A stretch of 64,000 nt of DNA from Streptomyces chromofuscus (GCF_015160875.1 NZ_CP063374.1:3348001-3412000), one strand, 5' to 3'; shown: positions 49,356 to 61,041, numbered from the stretch's first letter. The notes: a model not told the origin generated them from the sequence alone. Numbers and translations: made by a program.

Positions 49356-50804
49356 GTGAGCGCCATTCGCCCGGCAGCCGTCGTCGTACTCGCAGCGGGT
49401 GAGGGCACCCGTATGAAGTCGGCCACACCCAAGGTCCTGCACGAGATCTGCGGCCGTTCCCTGGTGGGCCATGTGCTCGCCGCCGCCGATGAGTTGAAGC
49501 CGGAGCATCTCGTCGTGGTCGTCGGGCACGCCCGGGAGCAGGTCACCGCTCATCTCGCCGAGGTCGCCCCCGAGGTGCGCACCGCCGTCCAGGCGCAGCA
49601 GAACGGCACGGGTCACGCCGTGCGCATGGGCCTGGAGGAGCTGGGCGGCGGTGTCGACGGGACCGTGGTCGTGGTGTGCGGCGACACGCCCCTGCTGACC
49701 GGTGAGACGCTGCGCGACCTGGCCCGGACGCACTCGGAGGACGGCAACGCCGTGACCGTGCTGACCGCCGAGGTGCCGGACGCGACCGGGTACGGGCGGA
49801 TCGTGCGGGACCCGGCCTCGGGTGCGGTGACGGCGATCGTCGAGCACAAGGACGCCAGTGAGGAGCAGCGCGCGATCCGGGAGATCAACTCGGGGGTGTT
49901 CGCGTTCGACGGGCGGCTGCTGGCGGAGGCTCTGGGGAAGGTCCGTACGGACAACAGTCAGGGCGAGGAGTATCTGACGGACGTGCTCGGGATTCTCCGT
50001 GCGGCCGGGCATCGTGTCGGTGCTTCGGTGGCCGGTGACCACCGTGAGATCGCCGGGATCAACAACCGTGTGCAGCTCGCCGAGGCGCGCCGGATCCTGA
50101 ACGACCGGCTGCTGACCGAAGCGATGCTGGCGGGTGTGACCGTGGTCGACCCCGCTTCGACGTGGGTCGATGTGTCGGTGACGTTCGAGCAGGACGTCGT
50201 CGTGCATCCGAACACGCTGTTGCAGGGTTCGACGCATCTCGGCGGGGGGTCGGAGGTCGGTCCGAACTGCCGGCTGAGGGACACCCGGGTGGGTGCGGGT
50301 GCGCGGGTGGACAACACGGTGTCCGACGGGGCGGAGGTCGGGCCGGAGGCGACGGTGGGGCCGTACGCGTATCTGCGTCCGGGGACGCGTCTGGGGCGGA
50401 AGGGCAAGATCGGGACGTACGTCGAGACGAAGAACGCCTCGATCGGGGAGGGCACGAAGGTGCCGCACCTGTCGTATGTCGGTGACGCGACCATCGGTGA
50501 CTACTCGAACATCGGTGCGGCGAGTGTCTTCGTGAACTACGACGGGGAGAAGAAGCACCACACGACCGTCGGGTCGCACTGCAAAACGGGTTCGGACAAC
50601 ATGTTTGTGGCGCCTGTCACGATCGGGGACGGCGCCTACACGGCCGCCGGGTCCGTGATCACGAAGGATGTGCCGCCCGGTTCGCTGGCCGTGGCCCGTG
50701 GTCAGCAGCGGAATATCGAGGGTTGGGTGGCTCGGAAGCGTCCGGGGAGCGCGGCCGCGAAGGCGGCCGAGGCGGCGTCCCGGGAGCCGGAAGGCGAAGG
50801 CTGA
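49356..50804 (+). CDS. glmU: Bifunctional UDP-GlcNAc pyrophosphorylase / glucosamine-1-phosphate acetyltransferase
   Basis: A 482-residue cytosolic enzyme making UDP-GlcNAc for wall synthesis. The N-terminal uridylyltransferase has [20 protein letters not shown]; the C-terminal left-handed beta-helix acetyltransferase carries hexapeptide repeats ([40 protein letters not shown]) and the active-site region [23 protein letters not shown] start with GAAGGG 7 nt upstream. It is followed by prs, another source of activated sugar precursor. Confidence 0.97.
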   Translation: MSAIRPAAVVVLAAGEGTRMKSATPKVLHEICGRSLVGHVLAAADELKPEHLVVVVGHAREQVTAHLAEVAPEVRTAVQAQQNGTGHAVRMGLEELGGGVDGTVVVVCGDTPLLTGETLRDLARTHSEDGNAVTVLTAEVPDATGYGRIVRDPASGAVTAIVEHKDASEEQRAIREINSGVFAFDGRLLAEALGKVRTDNSQGEEYLTDVLGILRAAGHRVGASVAGDHREIAGINNRVQLAEARRILNDRLLTEAMLAGVTVVDPASTWVDVSVTFEQDVVVHPNTLLQGSTHLGGGSEVGPNCRLRDTRVGAGARVDNTVSDGAEVGPEATVGPYAYLRPGTRLGRKGKIGTYVETKNASIGEGTKVPHLSYVGDATIGDYSNIGAASVFVNYDGEKKHHTTVGSHCKTGSDNMFVAPVTIGDGAYTAAGSVITKDVPPGSLAVARGQQRNIEGWVARKRPGSAAAKAAEAASREPEGEG

Positions 50805-50938
50805 CCGGAAACAGGTGCGTCTGGGACGGCGTACCGTGATAAGTGCACACCCGCACCCCACCAGCTGAGACGACGTCTTTCGGCCAGTTCGGACGTCGTG
50901 TCGACATCCAGCTGAGACACCTCTGAGGAGACAGTGCT

Positions 50939-51919
50939 GTGACCGGGATCAAGACGACCGGCGAGAAGAAGTTGATGTTCTTCTCCGGCCGCGCCCACCC
51001 CGAGCTTGCCGAGGAGGTCGCCCACCAGCTGGGTGTCGGGGTCGTCCCGACCAAGGCCTTCGACTTCGCGAACGGCGAGATCTATGTGCGGTATCAGGAG
51101 TCGGCGCGTGGTGCGGACTGCTTCCTGATCCAGAGCCACACGGCTCCGATCAACAAGTGGATCATGGAGCAGCTGATCATGATCGACGCTCTGAAGCGGG
51201 CGTCGGCGCGTTCCATCACGGTCATCGTGCCCTTCTACGGTTACGCGCGGCAGGACAAGAAGCACCGGGGTCGTGAACCGATTTCGGCGCGTCTGATCGC
51301 GGACATGATGAAGACGGCCGGTGCGGACCGGATCCTGACCGTGGACCTGCACACGGACCAGATCCAGGGCTTCTTCGACGGCCCGGTGGACCACCTGTTC
51401 GCGCTGCCGCTGCTGGCGGACTACGTGGGCAAGAAGGTGGACCGCGAGAAGCTGACGGTCGTCTCGCCGGACGCCGGCCGGGTGCGGGTCGCCGACCGCT
51501 GGTGCGACCGGCTGGGCGCGCCGCTGGCGATCGTGCACAAGCGGCGGGACAAGGACGTCGCGAACCAGGTGACGGTCCACGAGGTCGTGGGTGAGGTCAA
51601 GGGCCGGGTGTGTGTCCTGGTCGACGACATGATCGACACGGGTGGGACCATTTGTGCCGCCGCCGACGCGCTGTTCGCGCACGGGGCGGAGGACGTGATC
51701 GTGACGGCGACGCACGGTGTGCTGTCGGGTCCGGCGGCGGACCGGCTGAAGAACTCGCGGGTGAGCGAGTTCGTGTTCACGAACACGCTGCCGACGCCGG
51801 GTGAGCTGGCCGGGGACATGGACAAGATCACGGTGCTGTCGATCGCGCCGACGATCGCGCGCGCGGTGCGTGAGGTGTTCGAGGACGGTTCGGTGACGAG
51901 CCTGTTCGACGAGCAGTGA
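50939..51919 (+). CDS. prs: Ribose-phosphate pyrophosphokinase
   Basis: A 326-residue enzyme making PRPP from ribose 5-phosphate and ATP, feeding nucleotides, His and Trp. Motifs: FDFANGEIYVRYQES, the catalytic region YGYARQDKKHRGREPISARL, TVDLHTDQIQGFFDGPVDHL and the PRPP loop VLVDDMIDTGGTI. GTG start with GAGGAG 9 nt upstream. The 134-bp gap from glmU holds an 8-bp inverted repeat ACGACGTC/GACGTCGT (50870-50877, 50892-50899). Confidence 0.97.
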   Translation: MTGIKTTGEKKLMFFSGRAHPELAEEVAHQLGVGVVPTKAFDFANGEIYVRYQESARGADCFLIQSHTAPINKWIMEQLIMIDALKRASARSITVIVPFYGYARQDKKHRGREPISARLIADMMKTAGADRILTVDLHTDQIQGFFDGPVDHLFALPLLADYVGKKVDREKLTVVSPDAGRVRVADRWCDRLGAPLAIVHKRRDKDVANQVTVHEVVGEVKGRVCVLVDDMIDTGGTICAAADALFAHGAEDVIVTATHGVLSGPAADRLKNSRVSEFVFTNTLPTPGELAGDMDKITVLSIAPTIARAVREVFEDGSVTSLFDEQ

Positions 51920-51926
51920 GCCGCTG

Positions 51927-52089
51927 GTGCCGCGGCAGGCAACGTTTGCCCGGCAAGGAGCGGCGTCCGGTGCGTGCTCTCGGCGTGCCGGCCGGAAGCC
52001 CTCGTACGGGATGTACTTGGGCTTCCGACCGGTGCGGCGAGAGGGCGTGCCGGGCGTCGCGACGGGGTGAACGTTGCCTGTCGCGGCAC
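51927..52089. ncRNA. Large two-part hairpin between prs and rplY (possible structured RNA or small insertion element)
   Basis: Outer arms of 20 bp (51927-51946 with 52070-52089) pair fully, with one G-U. An inner stem of 25 bp (51977-52001 with 52019-52043) has two mismatches and two G-U pairs and a 17-nt loop; the two stems are joined by asymmetric internal loops. It begins 8 nt after the prs stop. That is far more structure than a terminator needs. The compensating G-U pairs suggest an RNA. No open reading frame fits it, and the rest of the 387-bp gap holds nothing else I recognise. Confidence 0.6.
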
Positions 52090-52306
52090 TAGCGCGCACG
52101 GTTGGTCGTCCGCGCCCGGAGGGCGCTCAAGGTCGATTTCTCCACGGCCTCCCCACCCGAGTATTCTGTTGCAGTTGCTCGGCGAGGGAGGCCGTGGTCC
52201 GTTCTGGGACGGGGTACGGCGGTCCGTTATCGACGCGCTCTTCGTAGCAGGCCGTTCGTGGCCGGGTGACCACGTCCGTTCCTGATGTTCACGAGGAGTG
52301 ATCAAC

Positions 52307-52915
52307 ATGTCCGAGGTGAAGCTCACCGCCGAGACGCGCAAGGAGTTCGGCAAGGGTGCCGCCCGCCGTATCCGCCGCGACAACAAGGTTCCGGGTGTCC
52401 TGTACGGCCACGGTTCCGACCCGCTGCACCTGACCTTCCCGGGTCACGACCTGCTGCTGGCGCTGCGTACGCCGAACGTCCTGATCGCGCTGGACATCGA
52501 CGGCGAGTCCAACGAGCTGGCGATCCCGAAGTCCGTGCAGCGTGACCCGCTGAAGGGCTTCCTGGAGCACGTCGACCTGCTGCTGGTCAAGCGGGGCGAG
52601 AAGGTCACCGTCGAGGTTCCGGTCGTCGCCGAGGGCGAGCTGGCGCCGGGCGGCAACCTGCTGGAGCACGTGCTGAACGCGCTGCCGGTCGAGGCCGAGG
52701 CCACCCACATCCCGGAGAACTTCACCGTGTCCGTGGAGGGTCTGGAGGCCGGTGCCTCGGTCCACGCCAAGGACGTGAAGCTGCCGAACGGCGTCACCCT
52801 GGCCGTGGAGGAGGACGCGGTGGTGCTCCAGGTGCTGGCCGCGCAGGCCGAGGAGGCCCCGGAGGGCGAGGCGGCCGGCGAGGCCGGTGCCGAAGAGGCT
52901 TCCGCCGAGGCCTGA
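52307..52915 (+). CDS. rplY: 50S ribosomal protein L25 / general stress protein Ctc
   Basis: A 202-residue protein binding 5S rRNA in the central protuberance. The N-terminal L25 domain (KLTAETRKEFGKGAARRIRR, VPGVLYGHGSDPLHLTF) is followed by the C-terminal TL5/Ctc beta domain (VPVVAEGELAPGGNLLEHVL) and an acidic Ala/Glu tail. GAGGAG lies 8 nt before the ATG; the GTG at 52298 would place that site too close. Confidence 0.95.
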   Translation: MSEVKLTAETRKEFGKGAARRIRRDNKVPGVLYGHGSDPLHLTFPGHDLLLALRTPNVLIALDIDGESNELAIPKSVQRDPLKGFLEHVDLLLVKRGEKVTVEVPVVAEGELAPGGNLLEHVLNALPVEAEATHIPENFTVSVEGLEAGASVHAKDVKLPNGVTLAVEEDAVVLQVLAAQAEEAPEGEAAGEAGAEEASAEA

Positions 52916-52937
52916 TCCTCACCTTTGTCGTTGACGT

Positions 52938-52968
52938 CAGCCGCTGTTCCCTGTGGGGGCAGCGGCTG
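52938..52968 (+). terminator. Hairpin between rplY and pth
   Basis: A 9-bp stem CAGCCGCTG/CAGCGGCTG (52938-52946 with 52960-52968) with a 13-nt loop, 22 nt after the rplY stop and just before the pth ribosome site. It may be a terminator or attenuator. Confidence 0.55.
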
Positions 52969-52991
52969 GCGCGTATCAAGGAGACATGGAC

Positions 52992-53588
52992 GTGACGACC
53001 GACGCGGGCGCCCCCTGGCTGATCGTGGGGCTGGGCAATCCCGGGCCCGAGTACGCGATGAACCGGCACAACGTGGGTTTCATGGTGGCCGATCTGCTCG
53101 CGGAGCGCATCGGGGGCAGGTTCAAGCGGGCGGGCAAGGCGCAGGCGCAGGTCGTCGAGGGCCGGATCGGTCCGCCGGGGCCGGCGAGCCGCCGGGTGGT
53201 CCTGGCGAAGCCGATGTCGTACATGAACCTCTCCGGCGGCCCGGTGAACGCGCTGCGTGACTTCTACAAGGTGCCGGTCGCGCAGATCGTCGCGATCCAT
53301 GACGAGTTGGACATCGACTACGGCACGCTGCGCCTGAAGCTCGGTGGTGGGGACAACGGGCACAACGGGCTGAAGTCGATGACGAAGGCGATGGGCCGGG
53401 ACTACCACCGGCTGCGGTTCGGGATCGGGCGGCCTCCGGGGCGTATGCAGGTCGCCGACTACGTGCTGAAGGACTTCGCGTCCGCGGAGCGCAAGGAGCT
53501 GGACTACTTCGTGGACCGGGCGGCGGACGCGGTGGAGTGTCTGCTGGCCGAGGGGCTGGAGCGGGCGCAGAGTTCGTACAACTCCTGA
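52992..53588 (+). CDS. pth: Peptidyl-tRNA hydrolase
   Basis: A 198-residue enzyme that frees tRNA from stalled peptidyl-tRNA. Motifs: [20 protein letters not shown] with the catalytic His in [25 protein letters not shown] and [13 protein letters not shown]. The GTG start is chosen because AAGGAG lies 8 nt before it; the ATG two codons upstream is only 2 nt from that site. rplY-pth is a common pair. Confidence 0.95.
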   Translation: MTTDAGAPWLIVGLGNPGPEYAMNRHNVGFMVADLLAERIGGRFKRAGKAQAQVVEGRIGPPGPASRRVVLAKPMSYMNLSGGPVNALRDFYKVPVAQIVAIHDELDIDYGTLRLKLGGGDNGHNGLKSMTKAMGRDYHRLRFGIGRPPGRMQVADYVLKDFASAERKELDYFVDRAADAVECLLAEGLERAQSSYNS

Positions 53589-53620
53589 CTTGTCCCCCAC
53601 CTCGGTTGACTGGCCGTGCA

Positions 53621-53647
53621 GGCATGGCCAAGGATCGCGGCCATGCC
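53621..53647 (+). promoter_or_regulatory. RNA hairpin holding ribosome site and start codon of the next gene
   Basis: GGCATGGCC (53621-53629) pairs perfectly with GGCCATGCC (53639-53647). The 9-nt loop contains the ribosome site (AAGGA) and the 3' arm contains the ATG at 53643. Translation of the membrane protein could be controlled by opening this stem. Confidence 0.55.
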
Positions 53648-54131
53648 TTCTGCCGTCGTCTCCAGACAGGGCGCGTCCACCGCGCTGCGGTTCGGGCGGC
53701 TCGCGGCGATGGGACTCGTCGCGGCGCTGATCCTCGTCGCGGGGGTGTGGGCGTCCTGGAGTTCCGCCCAGTACGTGATGCTCACCAAGGGGCGGGAGAG
53801 CGGGACGATCAGGGTGACCGGCTGCGGGGACGACACGTGCGCGGGTCCGTACACGCCGGTCTCCGCGGGGTCGCAGGCCCGTGCGCGGGTGGTGATCGAG
53901 AACTCCGCGGCGGTGCGTGAGGGGCAGACGTACACCGTTGTGGTGAAGCCGGGCGGCAGGGAGGTCGTCCGTTCGGGTCCTGCGGGGGTGCTCTACTCCT
54001 GGGTGCCGCTGGGCGGGGCGCTGCTGCTCGCGTCGGTGGTGATCGCGGGCGGGCTGCGGCGGACGCGGGCCGCGTGGGTCATGGCGGGGGCCGGGGTCGC
54101 CCTCGTCACGGCGGCGTTCGCGGCTCTCTGA
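53643..54131 (+). CDS. Membrane protein of unknown function with extracytoplasmic Cys pair
   Basis: A 162-residue protein. One span near the N-terminus (LAAMGLVAALILVAGVWASW), an outer domain of about 75 residues with a close Cys pair (VTGCGDDTCAGPY) likely to form a disulfide, and two C-terminal spans (LGGALLLASVVIAGGL, VMAGAGVALVTAAFAAL). No family known to me. It lies 54 bp after pth and may be cotranscribed. Confidence 0.75.
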   Translation: MPSAVVSRQGASTALRFGRLAAMGLVAALILVAGVWASWSSAQYVMLTKGRESGTIRVTGCGDDTCAGPYTPVSAGSQARARVVIENSAAVREGQTYTVVVKPGGREVVRSGPAGVLYSWVPLGGALLLASVVIAGGLRRTRAAWVMAGAGVALVTAAFAAL

Positions 54132-54268
54132 CGTCGTATCGTCGCTCCCCGCATCCGTGGAGAGCCTGTGCGTTGCCTGTTCGTGCTTGTTCCGTTGCCG
54201 GGACTGGCAGAATGATGGACCGCCCCCTCCACATCTTCCCCTTTCGTATCCCGAAGATGGACAACCTC

Positions 54269-54955
54269 ATGCGAACCCTCACTCGCGCCGGCGCACTGTC
54301 CGCCGTCGCCGCGGCTGCCCTGCTGGTCTCCCCAGCCGCCGCACACGCCACCGCCCCCGGCGACAACGGCACCGTCAAGATCCACGACGCCACCACCGGC
54401 GAGGAGCTCCGCAAGAACGAGCCGCACGTCTGCACCTTCTACCTGGACGCCTTCGGTTTCGACGGCGGCCAGCAGGTGGACTGGCACATCGAGGCCTGGG
54501 CCCCGACCGCCGCGACCAAGGGCGAGACGGTGAAGTCCGGCGCCATCGCCCTGGACGGCGAAGGCCACGGCCGTACGGCGGACCTGTCGTTGCCCGACGG
54601 GCACTACAAGCTGTTCTGGAACTTCGACGGCGAGCACGGCTCGGCCAAGCACAAGGTGTTCTGGACGGACTGCGAGGACTCCGAGGAGGGCGAGGAGACC
54701 GGTACGACGCCGTCCGGCACGCCGTCGCAGACGGCCGGCGCCACCGAGGCTCCGGCCGCGTCCCCGGGCGCGTCGCAGGAGGGTGCCGCTCCCGCCGCGT
54801 CCTCGTCCCCGTCCGCGCAGGGCGGCAGCGGCGAGGGCGACCTCGCGGAGACCGGCAACGGCGCGCCCGTCGGCCTGCTGTCCGGCGCCGCCGCCGCGCT
54901 GCTCGCCACGGGCGGTTACCTGGTCTTCCGGCGTCGCAGGGCCGCCCAGGACTGA
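54269..54955 (+). CDS. Cell-wall-anchored protein with sortase E signal LAETG
   Basis: A 228-residue protein. A signal peptide (ALSAVAAAALLVSPAAAHA) is followed by a folded domain (30-135; VKIHDATTGEELRKNEPHVC, DGHYKLFWNFDG) and a Ser/Ala/Pro/Gly-rich stalk. The C-terminus is LAETG, then a hydrophobic span (LLSGAAAALLATGGYLVF) and RRRR, which is the Streptomyces class E sortase anchoring pattern. The ATG at 54269 is preferred; an ATG four codons earlier is possible. Confidence 0.82.
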   Translation: MRTLTRAGALSAVAAAALLVSPAAAHATAPGDNGTVKIHDATTGEELRKNEPHVCTFYLDAFGFDGGQQVDWHIEAWAPTAATKGETVKSGAIALDGEGHGRTADLSLPDGHYKLFWNFDGEHGSAKHKVFWTDCEDSEEGEETGTTPSGTPSQTAGATEAPAASPGASQEGAAPAASSSPSAQGGSGEGDLAETGNGAPVGLLSGAAAALLATGGYLVFRRRRAAQD

Positions 54956-54991
54956 CGGCCGCAGGGCAGGCAGCGGCTCGAACAACGGCGA

Positions 54992-55022
54992 TGCCCCCGT
55001 GCTGGTGCACAGCGCGGGGGCA
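54992..55022. terminator. Bidirectional terminator between the LAETG protein and ppc
   Basis: A 12-bp stem (54992-55003 with 55011-55022, one G-U) with a 7-nt loop between convergent genes. Confidence 0.8.
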
Positions 55023-55041
55023 CCGTCGTGTCCGGGGGCCG

Positions 55042-57774
<2,733 letters not shown>

Positions 57775-57981
57775 AGGTGCGGCTCCTTGCAGTGTTGAAG
57801 CTCGTCTGAAGCTCGTCTGGGAGGGAACCCGGCGACCGTCGCACGGCGGTGTGCCGCATTACGGGCCGGACTTCCGGGGAAGGAATCAGAGCGGACCGCG
57901 CTGTCCGACCGACTCCAGGATAGGTGTCGGCCGGGACGCGCAGGCTCACGGGCTCTTGCCGCCGGGCGACGCGCTGCCATA

Positions 57982-58011
57982 CTTACGACGCCGTAGGTTA
58001 CGGAACCGTAG
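57982..58011. promoter_or_regulatory. Double palindromic operator upstream of the desaturase-TetR operon
   Basis: Two adjoining 15-bp direct copies, CTTACGACGCCGTAG and GTTACGGAACCGTAG, each with the inverted core TACG-N4-CGTA. They lie 82 bp before the desaturase ATG. The TetR repressor coded at the end of that operon is the obvious candidate to bind. The rest of the 318-bp gap toward ppc shows nothing else distinct. Confidence 0.6.
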
Positions 58012-58092
58012 GGAGGGCTCGGCCGAGTCGTTCCCGGTTGTCGCTACCCACCGGCACCTGTCTCAACCCACGACCCCCCAGGGGACGCACCC

Positions 58093-59112
58093 ATGACCAC
58101 GAGCTCCGATGTGATCGACGACGCCCCGAAGTCGACCTCCCAGACCTCCACCGCACCTCTGCCGACCGCCACGCTCGGCGGCGACCGGAAGGGTTCTCTC
58201 GAGCAGGTCGCGCTCCTGCTCTTCATCGTCGTCCCGTTCCTCGCCCTGATCGCGGCCGTGCCGCTGGCGTGGGGCTGGGGGGTGAGCTGGCTGGACCTGG
58301 GTCTGCTGGTCTTCTTCTACTTCCTCGGCTGCCACGGCATCACGATCGGTTTCCACCGCCACTTCACCCACAGTTCGTTCAAGGCCAAGCGGCCCCTGAA
58401 GATCGCGCTGGCGATCGCCGGGTCGATGGCGGTCGAGGGCCCCCTGGTGCGCTGGGTGGCCGACCATCGCAAGCACCACCGGTTCTCCGACGCCGAGGGC
58501 GACCCGCACTCCCCCTGGCGGTACGGCGAGACCGTCCCGGCCCTGATGAAGGGCCTGTGGTGGGCGCACATCGGCTGGATGTTCGACGAGGAGCGCACCC
58601 CGCAGGAGAAGTACGCGCCGGACCTGATCAAGGACCCGACGCTGCGGGCGATCTCCCGGCAGTTCATCGTCTGGACGGTGCTGTCGCTGGCGCTGCCGGC
58701 GCTGATCGGCGGTCTGGTGACGATGTCCTGGTGGGGCGCGTTCACCGGGTTCTTCTGGGGGTCGCTCGTCCGGGTGGCGCTGCTGCACCACGTGACCTGG
58801 TCGATCAACTCGATCTGCCACGCGGTGGGCAAGCGGCCGTTCAAGTCGCGGGACCGGTCGGGCAACGTGTGGTGGCTGGCGGTGCTGTCCTGCGGTGAGT
58901 CCTGGCACAACCTGCACCACGCCGACCCGACGTCGGCGCGGCACGGCGTGGAGCGCGGGCAGATCGACTCCTCCGCGCGGCTGATCCGCTGGTTCGAGCT
59001 CGCCGGGTGGGCGTACGACGTGCGCTGGCCGTCACGCTCGCGTATCGATTCCCGCCGTCAGACCGGGGAAGGCGGCGTCCGACGAGGGAAGGAGACCGCC
59101 GAGGCGGCATGA
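58093..59112 (+). CDS. Acyl-CoA/acyl-lipid delta-9-type fatty-acid desaturase
   Basis: A 339-residue membrane enzyme. Three His boxes give the di-iron site: HRHFTH, HRKHH (VADHRKHHRF) and HNLHH (ESWHNLHHADP). Hydrophobic spans flank them. It puts a cis double bond into acyl chains, which the cyclopropane synthase at the left of this window could then modify. The ATG has GGGGACG upstream. Its TGA overlaps the ATG of the TetR gene. Confidence 0.93.
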   Translation: MTTSSDVIDDAPKSTSQTSTAPLPTATLGGDRKGSLEQVALLLFIVVPFLALIAAVPLAWGWGVSWLDLGLLVFFYFLGCHGITIGFHRHFTHSSFKAKRPLKIALAIAGSMAVEGPLVRWVADHRKHHRFSDAEGDPHSPWRYGETVPALMKGLWWAHIGWMFDEERTPQEKYAPDLIKDPTLRAISRQFIVWTVLSLALPALIGGLVTMSWWGAFTGFFWGSLVRVALLHHVTWSINSICHAVGKRPFKSRDRSGNVWWLAVLSCGESWHNLHHADPTSARHGVERGQIDSSARLIRWFELAGWAYDVRWPSRSRIDSRRQTGEGGVRRGKETAEAA

Positions 59113-59783
59113 TTGACGCCGTGGCGACCGACTCCAGCACCTCCAGCAACGACAAGCCGCGGCGCACCCGCCGTACCCGTATGACCGGTGCGGAGCGTCG
59201 CCAGCAGCTGCTGGAGATCGGTCGCACCCTCTTCGCCGCGAAGGGCTTCGAGGGCACGTCGGTGGAGGAGATCGCGGCGAAGGCAGGGGTGTCCAAGCCG
59301 GTGGTGTACGAGCACTTCGGCGGCAAGGAGGGGCTGTACGCGGTCGTGGTGGACCGTGAGATGCGCCGCCTGCTGGACATGGTGACCAGCTCCCTGACGG
59401 CGGGACACCCGCGCGAGCTGTGCGAGCAGGCGGCGTTCGCGCTGCTCGACTACATCGAGGAGTACACGGACGGGTTCCGCATCCTGGTCCGTGACTCCCC
59501 CATCCCCCAGTCCACGGGCTCCTTCGCCTCGCTGATCTCGGACATCGCCACCCAGGTGGAGGACATCCTGGGCCGCGAGTTCAAGAGCCGCGGCTTCGAC
59601 CCCAAGCTCGCCCCCCTGTACGCCCAGGCCCTGGTGGGCATGGTCGCGCTGACCGGGCAGTGGTGGCTGGAGGTCCGCCGGCCCAAGAAGGCCGAGGTGG
59701 CGGCGCACCTGGTGAACCTGGCCTGGCACGGCCTGGACGGGCTGGAGCCGAAGCCGCGGTTGATCGGGCATCGCAAGAGCTGA
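59109..59783 (+). CDS. TetR family regulator coupled to the desaturase
   Basis: A 224-residue repressor. The N-terminal HTH reads TLFAAKGFEGTSVEEIAAKA-GVSKPVVYEHFGGKEGLY; the C-terminal ligand domain contains QALVGMVALTGQWWLEVRRP. It overlaps the desaturase by 4 bp (ATGA), so it is made with the enzyme it probably controls, through the palindromes at 57982-58011. Fatty acyl-CoA is a likely ligand (inference). Confidence 0.92.
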   Translation: MIDAVATDSSTSSNDKPRRTRRTRMTGAERRQQLLEIGRTLFAAKGFEGTSVEEIAAKAGVSKPVVYEHFGGKEGLYAVVVDREMRRLLDMVTSSLTAGHPRELCEQAAFALLDYIEEYTDGFRILVRDSPIPQSTGSFASLISDIATQVEDILGREFKSRGFDPKLAPLYAQALVGMVALTGQWWLEVRRPKKAEVAAHLVNLAWHGLDGLEPKPRLIGHRKS

Positions 59784-59826
59784 GCGCTCCGCATCGGGTC
59801 GTACTCCTCTGCGGCGCCGTCGTGGC

Positions 59827-59856
59827 GGGTCGCGCTGTTCCCCGCGCCCCTTCGGG
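59827..59856. repeat. Copy of a dispersed Streptomyces intergenic hairpin element
   Basis: GGGTCGCGCTGTTCCCCGCG followed by CCCCTTCGGG; nearly the same sequence is at 61646-61681. From memory this motif is scattered in many Streptomyces intergenic regions. CCC-C(TTCG)G-GG forms a tetraloop hairpin, so it may end transcription. Confidence 0.6.
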
Positions 59857-59863
59857 ACGTGGC

Positions 59864-60223
59864 TCAGAGCGGTTCGAGGAACTCCAGGCGGTTGCCGACC
59901 GGGTCGTACGAGTAGAAGCGGCGGTGGCCCGGGAGGTCGTCGTCCCAGGTGACGGTGGCGCCGTGGGCCGTCAGGCGGGCGGCGTACGAGTCGATGTCGG
60001 TGATCCGCAGGCCCGGGTGGGCCTTGCGGGCGGGGCGGAAGTCGGGCTCCATGCCGAGGTGCAGCTGTACGGCCCCCGCCCGGAACCAGCAGCCGCCGCG
60101 TGCGGCGAGCGCCGGTGGCTTGGGGATCTCGGTCATGCCGAGGACGCCCACGTAGTAGGCGCGCAGCCGGTCCTCGCAGTCGGGTGGGGCGGCGAGCTGG
60201 ACGTGGTCCACGGCGGTGATCAC
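59864..60223 (-). CDS. VOC (glyoxalase/bleomycin resistance) family protein
   Basis: A 119-residue single-domain protein. DHVQLAAPPDCEDRLRAYYV at the start and GHRRFYSYDPVGNRLEFLEP at the end fit the paired beta-alpha-beta3 fold with metal ligands (His7, Glu near the end). The substrate is unknown. The GTG start overlaps the stop of the methyltransferase gene (GTGA), so both are translated from one message. Confidence 0.85.
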   Translation of the reverse strand: MITAVDHVQLAAPPDCEDRLRAYYVGVLGMTEIPKPPALAARGGCWFRAGAVQLHLGMEPDFRPARKAHPGLRITDIDSYAARLTAHGATVTWDDDLPGHRRFYSYDPVGNRLEFLEPL

Positions 60224-61023
60224 CAGGTCTCCCGGCGGGCGACGGCGAAGACGCGCCGGAAGGGGAACGGCGTGCCGTGGTCGCCTGTCGGATAGGCCTC
60301 GCGGAGGGCGGCTCGGTACTCGTCCTCGAAGGCCTGCGCGGCCTCCGGGTCGTCGGCGAGGGCCGTGAGGACGGGGCGCAGGCCGGTGCCCTTCACCCAG
60401 TCGAGGACCGGGTCCTCGCCCGTCAGGAGATGGATGTACGTGGTCTCCCAGACGTCGGCCGCGCAGCCGAGGCCGGTGAGGCGTTCAAGGTAGGCCTCGG
60501 GGGTGAGGACGGCCTCGTCGTGGCGCAGGGTGTCCGCCAGGCGGTCCCGCCAGCGCGGGGACGCGGCCAGCTCCCGCATCAGGCGGTGGCTGGGGGCGTC
60601 GAAGTTGCCGGGGACCTGGAAGGCGAAAGTGCCGCGGGGCACCAGCCCGGCGATCCAGTCGGCGAAGCGGTCCGCGTGACCGGGGACCCACTGGAGCGTG
60701 GCGTTGCTGAAGATCAGGTCGTACGGCTCACCGGGCTCCCAGGTGCGCACGTCGGCGTGGGCGAAGGTGAGGCGGTCGGCGTCCGCGTGCTCGGCGCGGG
60801 CCCGCTGGAGCATCTCCGGGGAGTTGTCGTAGCCGGTGACGTGGGCGGTGGGCCAGCGGGCGGCGAGCAGCGCGGTGAGGTTGCCGGGGCCGCAGCCGAG
60901 GTCGGCGATGCGCGGCGGGTCGCCGGGGAGGTCGGGGATCCGGGCGAGGAGGTCGGCGAAGGGGCGGGCGCGGTGTCCCGCGTGCCGCAGGTACTGGGTG
61001 GGGTCCCAGGTGGGGTCGGCCAT
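60220..61023 (-). CDS. tam: Trans-aconitate 2-methyltransferase family protein
   Basis: A 267-residue SAM-dependent enzyme. Motif I is IADLGCGPGNLTALLAARWP; DLIFSNATLQWVPGHADRFA is typical of Tam. The N-terminus TWDPTQYLRHAGHRARPFAD and C-terminal FRRVFAVARR also match. It methylates trans-aconitate, which would otherwise inhibit aconitase. GGAGGC precedes the ATG. The gene is divergent from the marR gene, with a palindrome between. Confidence 0.88.
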   Translation of the reverse strand: MADPTWDPTQYLRHAGHRARPFADLLARIPDLPGDPPRIADLGCGPGNLTALLAARWPTAHVTGYDNSPEMLQRARAEHADADRLTFAHADVRTWEPGEPYDLIFSNATLQWVPGHADRFADWIAGLVPRGTFAFQVPGNFDAPSHRLMRELAASPRWRDRLADTLRHDEAVLTPEAYLERLTGLGCAADVWETTYIHLLTGEDPVLDWVKGTGLRPVLTALADDPEAAQAFEDEYRAALREAYPTGDHGTPFPFRRVFAVARRETW

Positions 61024-61041
61024 GCCTCCAGCTTGACCCTC

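Noticed and set aside
50870..50899. Inverted repeat ACGACGTC/GACGTCGT before prs as a terminator
   Set aside because: Only 8 bp with a 14-nt loop and no better support; mentioned in the prs entry but not called.
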